A stretch of DNA of 64,000 bases from MADRE3 sp963718195 (GCA_963718195.1 CAVQYQ010000009.1:1-64000), one strand, 5' to 3'; shown: positions 24,271 through 34,836, counted from the first letter of the stretch. Made by a program: numbers and translations. Notes: generated by a model from the letters alone, not told the origin.

Positions 24271-27045
24271 TTGAAATTCACCTATTTTCACAATTTACCA
24301 ATCCAGAGAAAGATCATATGGTTGATTATGGCAATCACCGGAATGGCGCTTTTGCTGTTCTCGTCACTTTCTGTGATTAACCAGGTCCGTTTACTGAGGA
24401 GTGGTATGGTCGAGAATCTCGAGGTTCTGGCCGGAGCAATATCGCGATTGACCCCCGCTACCTTGGCTTCTCCACAGGAGGGTTCGGCAGAAGAACTGCT
24501 CTCTGTCTTGAAGGAACATAAGGATATTGAAGCAGGAGCGCTCTATAGCAGTGACAATGTACCCTATGCCATCTATTTACGGAAAAGCTACAAACCCGAG
24601 ACACCACCACCAGAGACAATGGGTGAGGATGGGTATCGGTTTGTTCAGTATAGAGGTGTCCCTAAGCTGGAAATTTTTCACCCCATTATCCAGCAGGGAA
24701 AGCGGATTGGTACCGTCTATATACGATCAAATCTAAAAAAACTGAAAAGTCAGATTTACAACACCTTTTTTGTGCTGGTTCTCAGTATGTTCTGTATCCT
24801 GTTCGTCACCCAGCTTGCTGCCCGTAAATTGCAACGGGGTATTACTGGACCCGTTTTCAGCCTGGCCAATACCGTGCGGCGAATTTCTGAGCTTGGCGAC
24901 TATTCTGTTCGTGTTGAGCGAGCAAATCGAGATGAGATCGGCAGTTTGATTGATGATTTTAACACCATGCTCGATGCGATTCAGGTGCGGGACAGTGAAC
25001 TCAACCAGCATAGACATAACCTGGAGTTGCTGGTCGAAGAGCGGACTGGTGAACTTCGCAACAGCCGCGATGAGGCACTGGCTGCGGCTCAGGCCAAGAC
25101 AGAATTTCTGGCGAACATGAGCCATGAAATCCGGACACCAATGAATGGAGTTATTGGGGTTTTGTCGCTGCTCAAGGGGGCGCCGTTGACCGAGGAGTAT
25201 CGGCGTCTGCTTGAAACGGCAACCCGATCTGCCGACTCACTGATGTTCATTATCAACGATATTCTTGATTTTTCCAAAATCGAAGCAGGTATGGTGGAAT
25301 TTGAGACTATTCCATTTGATTTAAGAGAGCTGGTTGAAGAGACTGCCTCGCTCTTTATCGATGCCGTTAATTCAAAAAAGATAGACCTCATTAGCTTTAT
25401 TCCCAGGGATGTGCATTGTTTTGTTGAGGGAGATCCTGTCCGGCTGCGCCAGATACTTACTAACCTGGTGAGCAACGCGATTAAGTTTACCTCGGAAGGA
25501 GAAGTGCTGCTCAAGGTAGAGCATATTGAAACACGCTCAAATAGACAGCTCCTCAGGTTCAGGGTGATAGACAGCGGGATCGGCATCTCTGACACGTCCC
25601 TGCCGCACCTTTTCGAAAAATTTACCCAGGCCGATGGCTCCACAACCCGTAAATATGGGGGTACCGGGCTCGGTTTAAGTGTCTGCAAGCAACTGGTTGA
25701 GCTTCAGGGGGGAGACATCAGGGTCACAAGTGAGGTCGACAAAGGCTCGGAGTTCTGGTTTACCTTGCCGTTTCAGATAATACCTGCTTCAAATTTTGCC
25801 TATCCCTGCATGAAGCTTGACGGAAAGCGCATTCTGATTGTTGATGATAATGCTACAAACCGGATGATTCTTGATCACTACCTCAGTGCCTGCATCGTTT
25901 CAATAACTTCTTGCGAAAGCGGCCCGGCCGCATTGCAGCGGGTTGAACGTAGTTTCAAGGTTAATCAACCGTTTGATATCATTTTAATAGATCATCATAT
26001 GCCCGGCATGGATGGCCTGCAGCTCGCTGAAAAACTGAACAATCAGTATGGAGCGCACGGTCCGGACATGTTCATTTTCAGCTCAGGCAGCTTGAAATTC
26101 GATGACGCCAAAAAGCGGGGCGTTAAAGCAATAATTCATAAGCCGATTCACCAGACACACCTGTATGACATGCTGGTGAACCGGACAAGCCATCCTGACC
26201 CACCCCTCACCGATGACCAAAAAATAGAGCGGGCACCTCTGCTCTCCGGCCGGGTCCTGCTTGTTGATGACGAACAGATTAATCAGAAAGTTGCCTGTGC
26301 AATTCTTCAACAGTTTGGTATTGACACAGACCTGGCTGTAAACGGCTGGGAGGCTGTGCAATTGAGTGACGTTAATCGATATGATGTCATTCTCATGGAT
26401 ATCCAGATGCCTGAGATGAGCGGGTATGAAGCCACCGAAATTATCCGCGAAAGGGAATCGTCGACGGGCGCCAAGCCTGTTATTATTATTGCCATGACTG
26501 CAAATGCGATGGAGAGCACAAAAGCGCGCTGTCTTGAGGTGGGGATGGATGATTTTATTTCAAAACCGATCAAGCCGAACGAACTGGTGAAGCGTTTGAA
26601 ACCGTGGCTTGCTGACTGTGAACCAGAGCCAGCCGAAAAAGATCAGCAGCCGGAGAATGCCGATACATCTGGACAATCATCCCTCTGGGACTACGAGCAG
26701 GCGTTGCAGTTTGTCGGAGGAGATGAAGCATTGTTTCATGAGCTGATCCTTCTCTTTGTGGAGAGGAAAGTGCAGTTATTGGATTCAATTCAGAAAGCGA
26801 TAAGTAAAGATGACCCAAAGTTGCTCGATGATGCGGCCCATGCCTATAAAGGGGCTGTCAATCACTTCTCCGCACAATCAGTCAGAGACATCGCATTTCG
26901 TCTTGAGAGCAAGGGTAAGGCCAAAGATATGTCCGGTGCCTATGAGCTGTTTACCAAACTGGCGGATCTTTCCGATGTACTGGCCAGAAGCCTTGAAGAA
27001 AAAGCAGAAGAATTAGACAATGGGAAAAAATTGACAAAAGCTTAG
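24271..27045 (+). CDS. BarA-like hybrid sensor histidine kinase
   Basis: A 924-residue phosphorelay kinase. In order it shows transmembrane helix 1 (about 14-34), a sensor segment of about 130 residues facing the periplasm, transmembrane helix 2 (about 165-185), a HAMP domain, the HisKA box FLANMSHEIRTPMNGVIG and a HATPase with NLVSNAIKFT and GTGLGLSVCKQL. Two receiver domains follow (ILIVDDN...DHHMPGMDG and VLLVDDE...MDIQMPEMSG, each with a conserved Lys), then a C-terminal Hpt domain whose phosphohistidine is in AHAYKGAVNH. The signal is unknown. The start is a TTG at 24271 with AAGGG upstream. Its last four bases overlap the convergent REC-GGDEF gene, suggesting but not proving joint function. 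Confidence 0.93.
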   Translation: MKFTYFHNLPIQRKIIWLIMAITGMALLLFSSLSVINQVRLLRSGMVENLEVLAGAISRLTPATLASPQEGSAEELLSVLKEHKDIEAGALYSSDNVPYAIYLRKSYKPETPPPETMGEDGYRFVQYRGVPKLEIFHPIIQQGKRIGTVYIRSNLKKLKSQIYNTFFVLVLSMFCILFVTQLAARKLQRGITGPVFSLANTVRRISELGDYSVRVERANRDEIGSLIDDFNTMLDAIQVRDSELNQHRHNLELLVEERTGELRNSRDEALAAAQAKTEFLANMSHEIRTPMNGVIGVLSLLKGAPLTEEYRRLLETATRSADSLMFIINDILDFSKIEAGMVEFETIPFDLRELVEETASLFIDAVNSKKIDLISFIPRDVHCFVEGDPVRLRQILTNLVSNAIKFTSEGEVLLKVEHIETRSNRQLLRFRVIDSGIGISDTSLPHLFEKFTQADGSTTRKYGGTGLGLSVCKQLVELQGGDIRVTSEVDKGSEFWFTLPFQIIPASNFAYPCMKLDGKRILIVDDNATNRMILDHYLSACIVSITSCESGPAALQRVERSFKVNQPFDIILIDHHMPGMDGLQLAEKLNNQYGAHGPDMFIFSSGSLKFDDAKKRGVKAIIHKPIHQTHLYDMLVNRTSHPDPPLTDDQKIERAPLLSGRVLLVDDEQINQKVACAILQQFGIDTDLAVNGWEAVQLSDVNRYDVILMDIQMPEMSGYEATEIIRERESSTGAKPVIIIAMTANAMESTKARCLEVGMDDFISKPIKPNELVKRLKPWLADCEPEPAEKDQQPENADTSGQSSLWDYEQALQFVGGDEALFHELILLFVERKVQLLDSIQKAISKDDPKLLDDAAHAYKGAVNHFSAQSVRDIAFRLESKGKAKDMSGAYELFTKLADLSDVLARSLEEKAEELDNGKKLTKA

Positions 27046-28091
27046 CTGAGGCTCGGATGTTCTTCGATCTCTACTCTGTTTCTTCCCTGCTGTTTGGCCC
27101 GATAGAGTGCCCGATCTGCCGCCTTGGTCATATCTTCGCCGCTGGACATATCCCCATGCCAAGAGGCAACACCAAGACTGATCGTCGTATGGATGGTGTT
27201 ATCTTCCATATTGATCCGAAGCGTATGTATGGCCTGACGCAGACGTTCGGCGAGTTGTCTTGACTCCGCCAGTGAACTGCGAGCACATATTACCAGGAAT
27301 TCTTCGCCCCCTATTCGACTCACCATGTCATAGCTGCGAGCGGTGGTACTGAAGATATCGGCAATTTTCTTGAGTACCCGATCACCGATGTCATGGCCAA
27401 ATCCATCGTTGATAAGTTTGAAATGATCTATGTCGATCATGATGCAGCTCAGGGGGGTATTATGGCGACGTGATTCGGAAACCTCTTCTTGAAGGCGATT
27501 GAGCGCACTGCGCCGGTTCGGCAGGCCGGTAAGTGCATCTGTCATTGCCATGGTCTCTAATTTTCTGTTTGCAGCAGCGAGTCGGGCGGCATATTTTTCG
27601 ATCACTTCATGGTCTTGGCTGATTTTCTGCTGAAAGCGTATGATTCTTTCACCACTGTTCATCCTGGCTTCAAGGACTCTCGGGGTGAACGGTTTGATGA
27701 CGAAGTCGTCAGCTCCTGCATCAAGGGCCTGGATGTGCTCATCGTCAGACTCTTTGCCGGTGAGCATAATGATATAAATGTGTTTGGTCAGACTCGTTGA
27801 CCGGATAATTCTACAGAGGTCAATACCGCTCACTTTCGGCATACGCCAGTCGGTGATAATCATATCGGGCAGTATTTCCAGGGCCAGTGACAGTGCATCG
27901 TCACCATTTTCTGCGGTGTAAACCGTCTTACCACCACCCTCCTCAAGCATTTTTTTCAACCCCATCAGGGTCATAGGGTCGTCATCGACCGCAAGAATCT
28001 TGAGGGGTTCGACTTCTTGCTCAGCACGTATTGGGTGTTCTGAACCTAAATCCGTCCGTGTCGGTTGTTCAAAAAGTGCTGATTTGCTCAT
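27042..28091 (-). CDS. Response regulator with GGDEF domain, diguanylate cyclase
   Basis: A 349-residue cytoplasmic c-di-GMP synthase. The receiver domain (about 30-150) has ILAVDDD, the phospho-acceptor region IITDWRMPKVSG and the conserved lysine in VIKPFTP. A short coiled coil leads into the GGDEF domain (about 180-345) with DALTGLPNRR and active-site GGEEF. An inhibitory I-site, RSYD, lies five residues before GGEEF, so product feedback is expected. The cognate kinase could be the neighbouring hybrid kinase, encoded convergently with a 4-bp overlap, but its own Hpt could feed other regulators. Confidence 0.95.
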   Translation of the reverse strand: MSKSALFEQPTRTDLGSEHPIRAEQEVEPLKILAVDDDPMTLMGLKKMLEEGGGKTVYTAENGDDALSLALEILPDMIITDWRMPKVSGIDLCRIIRSTSLTKHIYIIMLTGKESDDEHIQALDAGADDFVIKPFTPRVLEARMNSGERIIRFQQKISQDHEVIEKYAARLAAANRKLETMAMTDALTGLPNRRSALNRLQEEVSESRRHNTPLSCIMIDIDHFKLINDGFGHDIGDRVLKKIADIFSTTARSYDMVSRIGGEEFLVICARSSLAESRQLAERLRQAIHTLRINMEDNTIHTTISLGVASWHGDMSSGEDMTKAADRALYRAKQQGRNRVEIEEHPSLS

Positions 28092-28273
28092 TCTGATAGA
28101 AATTCCCTCGTCGTCGACCCTGTTTCTTCTCTATTTAAACCACGTTATTATACTTTATATGATCGTAAAAGATTGTTCAAGGATGTGAGCTCGTAATCGC
28201 TCGCTACTACCTAGAAAAATTCAGACAGGCGATGATTAATCAGTTAGTCAAGGACATGGAAACCGGTGGCTCT

Positions 28274-29737
28274 TTATTTGGAAATGGTAATGAACCCCTG
28301 GATACGATCGAGCTCTGCCAGCGTTTGGGCATAAATAACCTTGGTCAGGTTTTCTGCTGAAAGGGCATTTGAATAGGATTGTTGGGCGATGAGTACATCA
28401 AGGGTCGTGGATCGTCCCGCATCAAACTTGATCTGCTCTGCCTCGAGCTGTTTCTCCGTGGCTATTGCGGTCTTATTGGTCGCTTCGATAGCCTTCAGGG
28501 CGAGTTCCACGTCTCGTACGGTTATGCGGATGGTTCTCTTGATCTCCTGCTTGAGCAGTTCGAGGCTGGTCCGGTTTTTCCTGTTTTCTGCCAATGCTTT
28601 GCGGAGTTGCCCTTTTGCCAGTGAGTTGCTGAACGGTCTTGAAATAGTAAGACCAACCTGCCACTGGGTCTCCGAGTCATTAAATGAGCTTTCCAGTGCA
28701 TTACTATAGGTATCGTCGGTGCCGCCGAATCCAACCCGGCCGACCAGGTTGAGTGCCGGAAGAATATTGTTCTCAGCTTTATCAATCTGGAACTCGGATG
28801 CCTTGATCTGCATGGCAGCAGCCTTCAGATCCGGACGATTTTCCAGGGCATTGTCAAGTACCGTTTTAATGTCTGGCGTCACCGGCGATGTTTCCGGTTT
28901 ATCGGTCGGTGACAGTGGGGTGAGCCAGTCCTGGCTGTTCATCAGCAGCTTGAGGTTGGCCTCAGCAACCCCGATGGCCCGTTCTCCGGATATCAGGTCT
29001 TCTTCTCTGCGAGCCACCTCAGATTCCGGCTGATAGATGTCAATACTTGCCAGTTTTCCTGCCTTTATTTTTGCTGCTGTATCATCACGCAAGGTCTTTG
29101 CAAGTGTGAGCCCCAGCTTGAGTACTTCAAGATTCTGATATGCATAGACCAATTGCCAGTAACCATTTTTAACCTCTGCGGCGAGGTCAGCTGCTTCGCT
29201 TTTCACCAAATAAGAACGTGCCTGTAAAACACTTTGAGCACTGTTTATGTCGGCCATCTGTACTTGCTCCCCGAGCCCCCTGAGTAAAGGTTGCTGGACA
29301 CCTAGTGAGAAGCCGGTATTGTAGAGCGGGTCGAAGAGGTAGAAATTAGAATCGGTGTCAAGGTTGCCATTGTTCCAGGAGATGTCGAACTCGGTGCCGG
29401 GGCTGAAACGTTTCTGCGCTTTGGCATTCCATGCAGCTGTCCGCTCTTCGGTAATGCTTTCAATGGTCACCGGTGTATTGTTTGTCTCGGCTGCCCCGAT
29501 ATCGGCTGAGAGCAGTGCGTCAAATGTCGATTCCGCTTCCTGTACGGTGCCCTCTGAGATGACAACGTCCTCCTCCCGGAGCTTGAGGCCGAGATTGTTT
29601 TTAAGAGCAATCTCTACCGCCTCAGACACTGAGAGCTCAAGTAATTCAGTTTCTGCAGCGCTTGCCAGGCATGGTACCTGGACAACTATGAACAGCAGCA
29701 CAGACATGAGAGACAGAGAAGATGGATATCGGTTCAT
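28274..29737 (-). CDS. TolC-family outer-membrane efflux channel
   Basis: A 487-residue outer-membrane factor of the RND pump encoded just upstream. It has a signal peptide (about 1-27, cleavage likely after CLASA), then two OEP repeats of long alternating helices. The first includes SVSEAVEIALKNNLGLKL and the second VLDNALENRPDLKAAAMQIKASE. The start codon overlaps the pump stop by 4 bp, so the genes are translationally coupled. It is the last gene of the efflux operon. I see no convincing terminator before the GGDEF gene. Confidence 0.93.
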   Translation of the reverse strand: MNRYPSSLSLMSVLLFIVVQVPCLASAAETELLELSVSEAVEIALKNNLGLKLREEDVVISEGTVQEAESTFDALLSADIGAAETNNTPVTIESITEERTAAWNAKAQKRFSPGTEFDISWNNGNLDTDSNFYLFDPLYNTGFSLGVQQPLLRGLGEQVQMADINSAQSVLQARSYLVKSEAADLAAEVKNGYWQLVYAYQNLEVLKLGLTLAKTLRDDTAAKIKAGKLASIDIYQPESEVARREEDLISGERAIGVAEANLKLLMNSQDWLTPLSPTDKPETSPVTPDIKTVLDNALENRPDLKAAAMQIKASEFQIDKAENNILPALNLVGRVGFGGTDDTYSNALESSFNDSETQWQVGLTISRPFSNSLAKGQLRKALAENRKNRTSLELLKQEIKRTIRITVRDVELALKAIEATNKTAIATEKQLEAEQIKFDAGRSTTLDVLIAQQSYSNALSAENLTKVIYAQTLAELDRIQGFITISK

Positions 29738-32700
29738 TGTTGCTCCTTTTTGATAAGTTGCTCGCCGGCAAGGAAGCTATAGGGTTTCCAGTAAAGTTTT
29801 TTTACAGAGGCGAAAAAACGTTTTCGAAAATCATCAATCTGCTCGAGAAGATAATAGAGTGTCGGTACAACGACCAGGGTCAGGAATGTTGCAACCATCA
29901 GCCCGAAAATTACAACCACCGCCATGGAACGCCACCACTGACTTGACTCACTGACCCATGATATGGACAGGGTATGAAAATCAAATGATACCCCCGTTAC
30001 CATCGGGATCAGACCCAGAATGGTCGTTACAGCGGTGAGCAGTACCGGTCTCAGCCTTGTGGCCCCGGCTGCGATTACAGCCTCCTTCAGTTCATAGCCC
30101 CGGTCCCTCAGTTTATTGGTATAATCAATCAGGACAATGGCATTATTTACCACCACTCCGGCAAGAGAGATCACCCCGACACCGGTCATGATGATACCAA
30201 ATGGCAGGGTGAACAGCGCAAGCCCGAGGAATGCGCCACCGAGTGAGAGTATCACCGAGGTCATGATAATAAACGGCTGGCTCACTGAGTTGAACATCGA
30301 CACCAAAATGAGGAATATAAGGAGCAGGGCGACCAGGAATGCCTTGGTCAGGAAGTCCTGTGATTCCTGCTGGAACTCGAATTCACCGGTAAACCTGACC
30401 TTGTAACCGGGAGGAAGGGGGAATTGTTTCAGCATCTGTTCCGCTTCACTGCGAGCGACCGGCCCCGGGATTTTTGCTTCATCGACATTTGCCTTGACGG
30501 TGACCACGCGTTCATTGTTTATCCGGTTGATGTCACCGATTGAGCCGGCGAAACTGATCTGGGCAACAGTGGAGAGGGGTACCAGCTCACCTGAGGGTGT
30601 GGGCAGCATCAGTTCGTGAAGAACATCGACGACCTTTCGGTCTGCTTCGTTCAGCTGGACGGTGATGTCGTAATCGTCACTGCCTTCACGGAAGGATGAA
30701 ACTTCCAGACCATTATACGCGCTTTTCAGGGCGAAACCGATCATGTCAGTGGTCATGCCAAAAAGCGCTGCTTTCTGCCGGTCAACATTGACCTGGACAG
30801 ACGGTATCCCCTCCACAAAATTATCACGGACATCTTCAACATGTGGAATGGTTTCCAGCACATCTTTGATTTTCTTGGCGATTTCTCCAAGAACGGCGAA
30901 ATTGTCACCGACGACTTCTATATTGATTGGTGCTCCTGTGGGAGGACCTTCCTCTTCCTTGGCGATGGTCAGCTTTCCGCCGGGAACATTTTTGATCCGC
31001 TCCCTGATCTCTTCCACATCGACCTGTGAGGATCGCCATCGATCCTGAATCTCCAAGAATCGTACACCAATATGGTTAGGGGTGTTGGCTGCGAAGGCCG
31101 AGCCGCCGCTTGACTCAACCGTCGCCTTCATGTAGATGCTTTCGACGTTAGACATATCGCTTGGGCCGTAGTAGGAAGGACCGATTTCCCGGGCATGTTC
31201 TTTTTCAGACAGCGCTTTGAGTGGTGTTAAATTTTCATCGACCGGGGTTCCATCACCATCGACTTTCTCTCCTGAGAGTAGAAATTCTATGCGCTGGGTA
31301 ATGCGGTCGATATAGTCGATATCAGCACCTTCGGGAACGTCGATGTTCACATAAATTCCCTTGGGTTCGATGTCCGGGAAAAACTCAACCGGTTTTCTCA
31401 GCCCGACCATCAGTTGCCAGCCCTGAAACATCAGGATCAGGATGCAGAAGCCGATACCAATGATAGACAATGGCGTCGACAGGGCCCGCGATAAGACTTT
31501 GCTATAGTGCGTGAGCAGAAAACCTTTGATTTCTGCAGGTTTCTCAACGGCCTTGGTGAGTGACTCTTTTGTCTGCTGTCCATTGGGGCTTCCGGTACGC
31601 TTCACTTTCATAAAGATTGAAACCATTGCCGGGTTAATGACCAGGGCGACAAACAGGCTGGATGAGAGCGTGATGATCAGGGTGAGTGGCAGGTAGCTCA
31701 TGAAATCACCCATGATACCTGGCCAGAAAAGCATCGGAGAGAATGCGGCAAGTGTCGTCAGGGTCGAGACCATAACCGGGTAGGCAACCTCAGCGGTTGC
31801 CTTCATTGCCGCGTCTATACTGTTTGCTCCCTGTTCCATGAACCGATAGGAATTTTCGACGATAACGATAGCGTTATCGACAAGCATTCCGAGGGCGATG
31901 GTAAGGGAGAACAGGACCACCATATTGAGGGTGATTCCCATCAACTGCAACACAGAAAAGGAGAGCAGCATGGAAAATGGAATTGCCAGGCTGACCAGTA
32001 GGGCATTCCTGATGCCCATGGCAATGAAGATGACCAGAAGTACCAGAACCAGTCCCGTCAGGATGTTGTTCTCGAGATCTGCGACCATGTTTTCAATGTC
32101 GCGAGACTTGTCAAGTACTTTGGTTATCTCGGTACCACGGGGCCAGGTAATCCGGTTTTCCTCAATGAGTTGTTCAACGCGTTTGCTGATTTCAATGATA
32201 TTTTCGCCGGATCTTTTTTTGACCATGATGTTGACCGCATCCCTTCCGTTCAGGCGGGATCGCGATGTTTCTTCCTTGTATCCGTCGACCACCTTCGCCA
32301 CATCTTTGAGGTACACGGGTTCACCCTCATGGATGGTGAGAACCAGGCCATAGATCTCCTCAGGAGTCGTGAATTCACCAGGAACCCTGAGCTGGAACCG
32401 ACCGTTCCCGAGGCGGATAGCCCCGCCTGATGTGTTCTGGTTCTCACTATTGACAACCGACTGGAAGTTATTGATGGTGAGGCCGTAGTGAGATAGTTTT
32501 GCGGAATCTACTTCAACCCGAATCTCTCTTTCAAGGCCACCGGTTACCTCTACTTCCAGGACACCTTTGATCCCCTCTATATCATCTTCGAGATCGTCAG
32601 CGATTTTCTTGAGACAGGGCAGTCCGCATGTTCCTGAAAGCGAGTAAATAACAATCGGCATCTCTGAGATGTTTACCTCGAAAACCGATGGATCTTCCTC

Positions 32701-33069
32701 GAGATCAGCTGGAAGCTCACTAAGAGCCTCGTCTACTTTGTCCTTTACATCCTGAAGGGCCTGATCAATATCTGTTCCGGTAATAAACTCCACGTTGACC
32801 GATGAAAGACCTTCTGAGCTGACTGACTGGACTTTTTTCAGCCCATCGAGACCCTTGATTTTCTTTTCTATCTCCATGGTAATGGAGGTTTCAATATCGG
32901 TAGGAGACACGCCGCGATAACTGGTTGAAATAAAAACGTTGGGAATGGTGACATCTGGATCACTTTCCCGAGGCAGAACCATATAACTGTAGACTCCAAT
33001 TACGATCAGCAGCAGGGCGAGGACGACGACGGTCGTACTCTTTTTGACGGCGGTATCTGAAATGATCAT
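29734..33069 (-). CDS. RND-family multidrug efflux pump, AcrB/HAE1 type
   Basis: An 1111-residue inner-membrane proton-driven exporter. There are twelve predicted transmembrane helices with two large periplasmic loops. The first helix (about 12-33) is followed by LPRESDPDVTIPNVFISTSYRG. The TM4 proton relay is carried by ALGMLVDNAIVIVEN, and the C-terminal half repeats the pattern. The first porter domain contains SLSGTCGLPCLKKIADD, with two cysteines unusual for AcrB. The substrate is unknown; drugs, bile-like compounds or metals are possible, though a CusA-like methionine relay is not evident. It has 4-bp overlaps with both the adaptor and channel genes. Confidence 0.95.
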   Translation of the reverse strand: MIISDTAVKKSTTVVVLALLLIVIGVYSYMVLPRESDPDVTIPNVFISTSYRGVSPTDIETSITMEIEKKIKGLDGLKKVQSVSSEGLSSVNVEFITGTDIDQALQDVKDKVDEALSELPADLEEDPSVFEVNISEMPIVIYSLSGTCGLPCLKKIADDLEDDIEGIKGVLEVEVTGGLEREIRVEVDSAKLSHYGLTINNFQSVVNSENQNTSGGAIRLGNGRFQLRVPGEFTTPEEIYGLVLTIHEGEPVYLKDVAKVVDGYKEETSRSRLNGRDAVNIMVKKRSGENIIEISKRVEQLIEENRITWPRGTEITKVLDKSRDIENMVADLENNILTGLVLVLLVIFIAMGIRNALLVSLAIPFSMLLSFSVLQLMGITLNMVVLFSLTIALGMLVDNAIVIVENSYRFMEQGANSIDAAMKATAEVAYPVMVSTLTTLAAFSPMLFWPGIMGDFMSYLPLTLIITLSSSLFVALVINPAMVSIFMKVKRTGSPNGQQTKESLTKAVEKPAEIKGFLLTHYSKVLSRALSTPLSIIGIGFCILILMFQGWQLMVGLRKPVEFFPDIEPKGIYVNIDVPEGADIDYIDRITQRIEFLLSGEKVDGDGTPVDENLTPLKALSEKEHAREIGPSYYGPSDMSNVESIYMKATVESSGGSAFAANTPNHIGVRFLEIQDRWRSSQVDVEEIRERIKNVPGGKLTIAKEEEGPPTGAPINIEVVGDNFAVLGEIAKKIKDVLETIPHVEDVRDNFVEGIPSVQVNVDRQKAALFGMTTDMIGFALKSAYNGLEVSSFREGSDDYDITVQLNEADRKVVDVLHELMLPTPSGELVPLSTVAQISFAGSIGDINRINNERVVTVKANVDEAKIPGPVARSEAEQMLKQFPLPPGYKVRFTGEFEFQQESQDFLTKAFLVALLLIFLILVSMFNSVSQPFIIMTSVILSLGGAFLGLALFTLPFGIIMTGVGVISLAGVVVNNAIVLIDYTNKLRDRGYELKEAVIAAGATRLRPVLLTAVTTILGLIPMVTGVSFDFHTLSISWVSESSQWWRSMAVVVIFGLMVATFLTLVVVPTLYYLLEQIDDFRKRFFASVKKLYWKPYSFLAGEQLIKKEQQ

Positions 33070-34217
33070 AATGAATAGGCTCCCGGATCAGTGATTACCT
33101 TGACAACGTTGACCTTCTGACCATTTTCGACGTCACGATGTCCTTCGACAACGATTCGGTCGCCACTTTTCAGTCCTGAGGTGATTTCGACCATCCATTG
33201 CTCCATAATACCGGTCTCTACGTGCTGTCTTTTGACGACCCCATCATTTTCAATAAATATATACTGTGCATTATTGCGTGAGATTATGGAGTAAAATGGA
33301 ATTGAAAGGGCGTTTTCACGACTCTGCTTTATGATATTGGCTCTGACGAACATTCCGGGAAGGATATGGTGGCCGGGGTTTTCTATCTCCAGTTCCATAC
33401 GATACAATCGGGCAGCAGTTTCCGGGGATGAAGAGACAAAATGGTTTTTACCAACAACCTGGAGATCATCAAGGGCCTGGATGGAGAGATTGACTGTCGG
33501 AAGATTTCGTACCACGGTGACATCCGATTCCGGTATACCGATAACCGCCTTCACCTTGTCGATCTGTAATATGCTGCCGATAGGGTCACCGATACCCAGG
33601 TAGAGACCAACCTTGGCGTCCAGCCGCCTGATAACCCCGCTGATTGGCGCTTTAATTGTACATCGCTCAAAGAGTAACGAGGCGTTATCGAGATCTGCTT
33701 TGGCAGTCTGCATGTTTGTTTGCCGGGCATCAAGCTCTGCTGTTGGTATGACCCCTTTCGCATAGACCGATTTATCTCTTTCAAAATCAGCCTTGGCGAG
33801 CTTATAGGCGGCCTGGGCCCGATCGAGGGCGATGCGGTAATCATCTGATTCAAGACGTGCGATGACATCGCCTTCCTGCACCGAATCCCCTTCCCTGATC
33901 TCTACTTCTTCTATGGCACCGGCGATCTTGGAGACGAGCTCGAGGCTGTTCCAGGGTTCAATGGCCCCAGGCAGATTAATTTTATTAGTGATCTGTCCGG
34001 GCAAGACTTCCATGACCACCGTATTAACCGGTGGGCGCTCTTGCTTAATGGCGGCTTCCTGTTCCGCATTGATTGCAGATTTTTTGTCACTGACCGTCAT
34101 GAACAGGATGATGATCAGCGTAATCATGGTCAGCAGGACAAAACGCGGTAAATTCTTCCAGAAGAAAAACACAAACTTTGCTCTGGATGTCTTTGGTTTC
34201 TGATATTCGGTTGTCAT
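33066..34217 (-). CDS. RND efflux periplasmic adaptor (membrane fusion protein)
   Basis: About 383 residues from the ATG at 34217; a GTG at 34226 is an alternative. An N-terminal signal anchor (about 20-42, LPRFVLLTMITLIIILFMTV) is followed by the lipoyl-like half-motifs (EVEIREGDSVQEGDVIARLES, shown in two parts by the hairpin), a coiled-coil hairpin (about 120-170) and beta-barrel and membrane-proximal domains (GDRIVVEGHRDVENGQKVNVV). It bridges the inner-membrane pump and the outer-membrane channel. It lies between tetR and the pump gene. Confidence 0.94.
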   Translation of the reverse strand: MTTEYQKPKTSRAKFVFFFWKNLPRFVLLTMITLIIILFMTVSDKKSAINAEQEAAIKQERPPVNTVVMEVLPGQITNKINLPGAIEPWNSLELVSKIAGAIEEVEIREGDSVQEGDVIARLESDDYRIALDRAQAAYKLAKADFERDKSVYAKGVIPTAELDARQTNMQTAKADLDNASLLFERCTIKAPISGVIRRLDAKVGLYLGIGDPIGSILQIDKVKAVIGIPESDVTVVRNLPTVNLSIQALDDLQVVGKNHFVSSSPETAARLYRMELEIENPGHHILPGMFVRANIIKQSRENALSIPFYSIISRNNAQYIFIENDGVVKRQHVETGIMEQWMVEITSGLKSGDRIVVEGHRDVENGQKVNVVKVITDPGAYSL

Positions 34218-34236
34218 CGGGGTCACCAGTTTATAT

Positions 34237-34836
34237 CTATGGTTTCAGGCCTTCAATTACTTGATCGAGCATTGTGGACATGGCATCTGAGATGGATTCA
34301 GTTGTGATCATGCCGTTAAACCAGCATGAACTCATCAGCAGATACAGGGCGTAAAAATGACCCGATATATGGAGTAGCTCCAGGTCCTCTCGCAGTTCTC
34401 CGCGCGACTGAGCGTTTTGGTAGATGGGAAAGAGCAGTTCGAAGAATTTATTCTGCATTTCAAGATCTTCTTCTGCGTGGTGTTCGCTTGGAAATACTTT
34501 CTCTTGAAGGTAAAGCCGGCCAAATTCCTTATTCCTGCTTAAATGTTTGAACTCTGCCATGAAAAGAATCATGAGCTGCTCTTTTAACGGGGTAGCGGGA
34601 TTGGTGTTGCTGGTAAGTTCTGCGCGGATGAACTCCAGCTCATCCTCACAGAATGCCCGGACGATATCTTTCTTGGTCTGAAAGTAACTGTAAATAGTTC
34701 CCTTGCCGATACCGGCTTCGCGTGCGAGCTCTTCTATGCTCGTCTGTTCGTAGCCTTTCTTGGTAAACAGGCGCATTGCCGCTTCAAGAATGCATTTGCG
34801 TTTGATTATTTTGTTCTGTTCTCTTGTTGAGTACAT
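34237..34836 (-). CDS. TetR-family repressor of the efflux operon
   Basis: A 199-residue regulator. The N-terminal helix-turn-helix (about 12-58) has ILEAAMRLFTKKGYEQTSIEEL, in two parts, and GIGKGTIYSYFQTKKDI, typical of TetR/AcrR proteins. The C-terminal ligand domain is all-helical. The gene is first in the efflux operon, followed by the adaptor after about 20 bp. Three copies of a TGACT-rich palindrome lie 120-190 bp upstream, which makes autoregulation and control of the pump likely. Confidence 0.93.
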   Translation of the reverse strand: MYSTREQNKIIKRKCILEAAMRLFTKKGYEQTSIEELAREAGIGKGTIYSYFQTKKDIVRAFCEDELEFIRAELTSNTNPATPLKEQLMILFMAEFKHLSRNKEFGRLYLQEKVFPSEHHAEEDLEMQNKFFELLFPIYQNAQSRGELREDLELLHISGHFYALYLLMSSCWFNGMITTESISDAMSTMLDQVIEGLKP

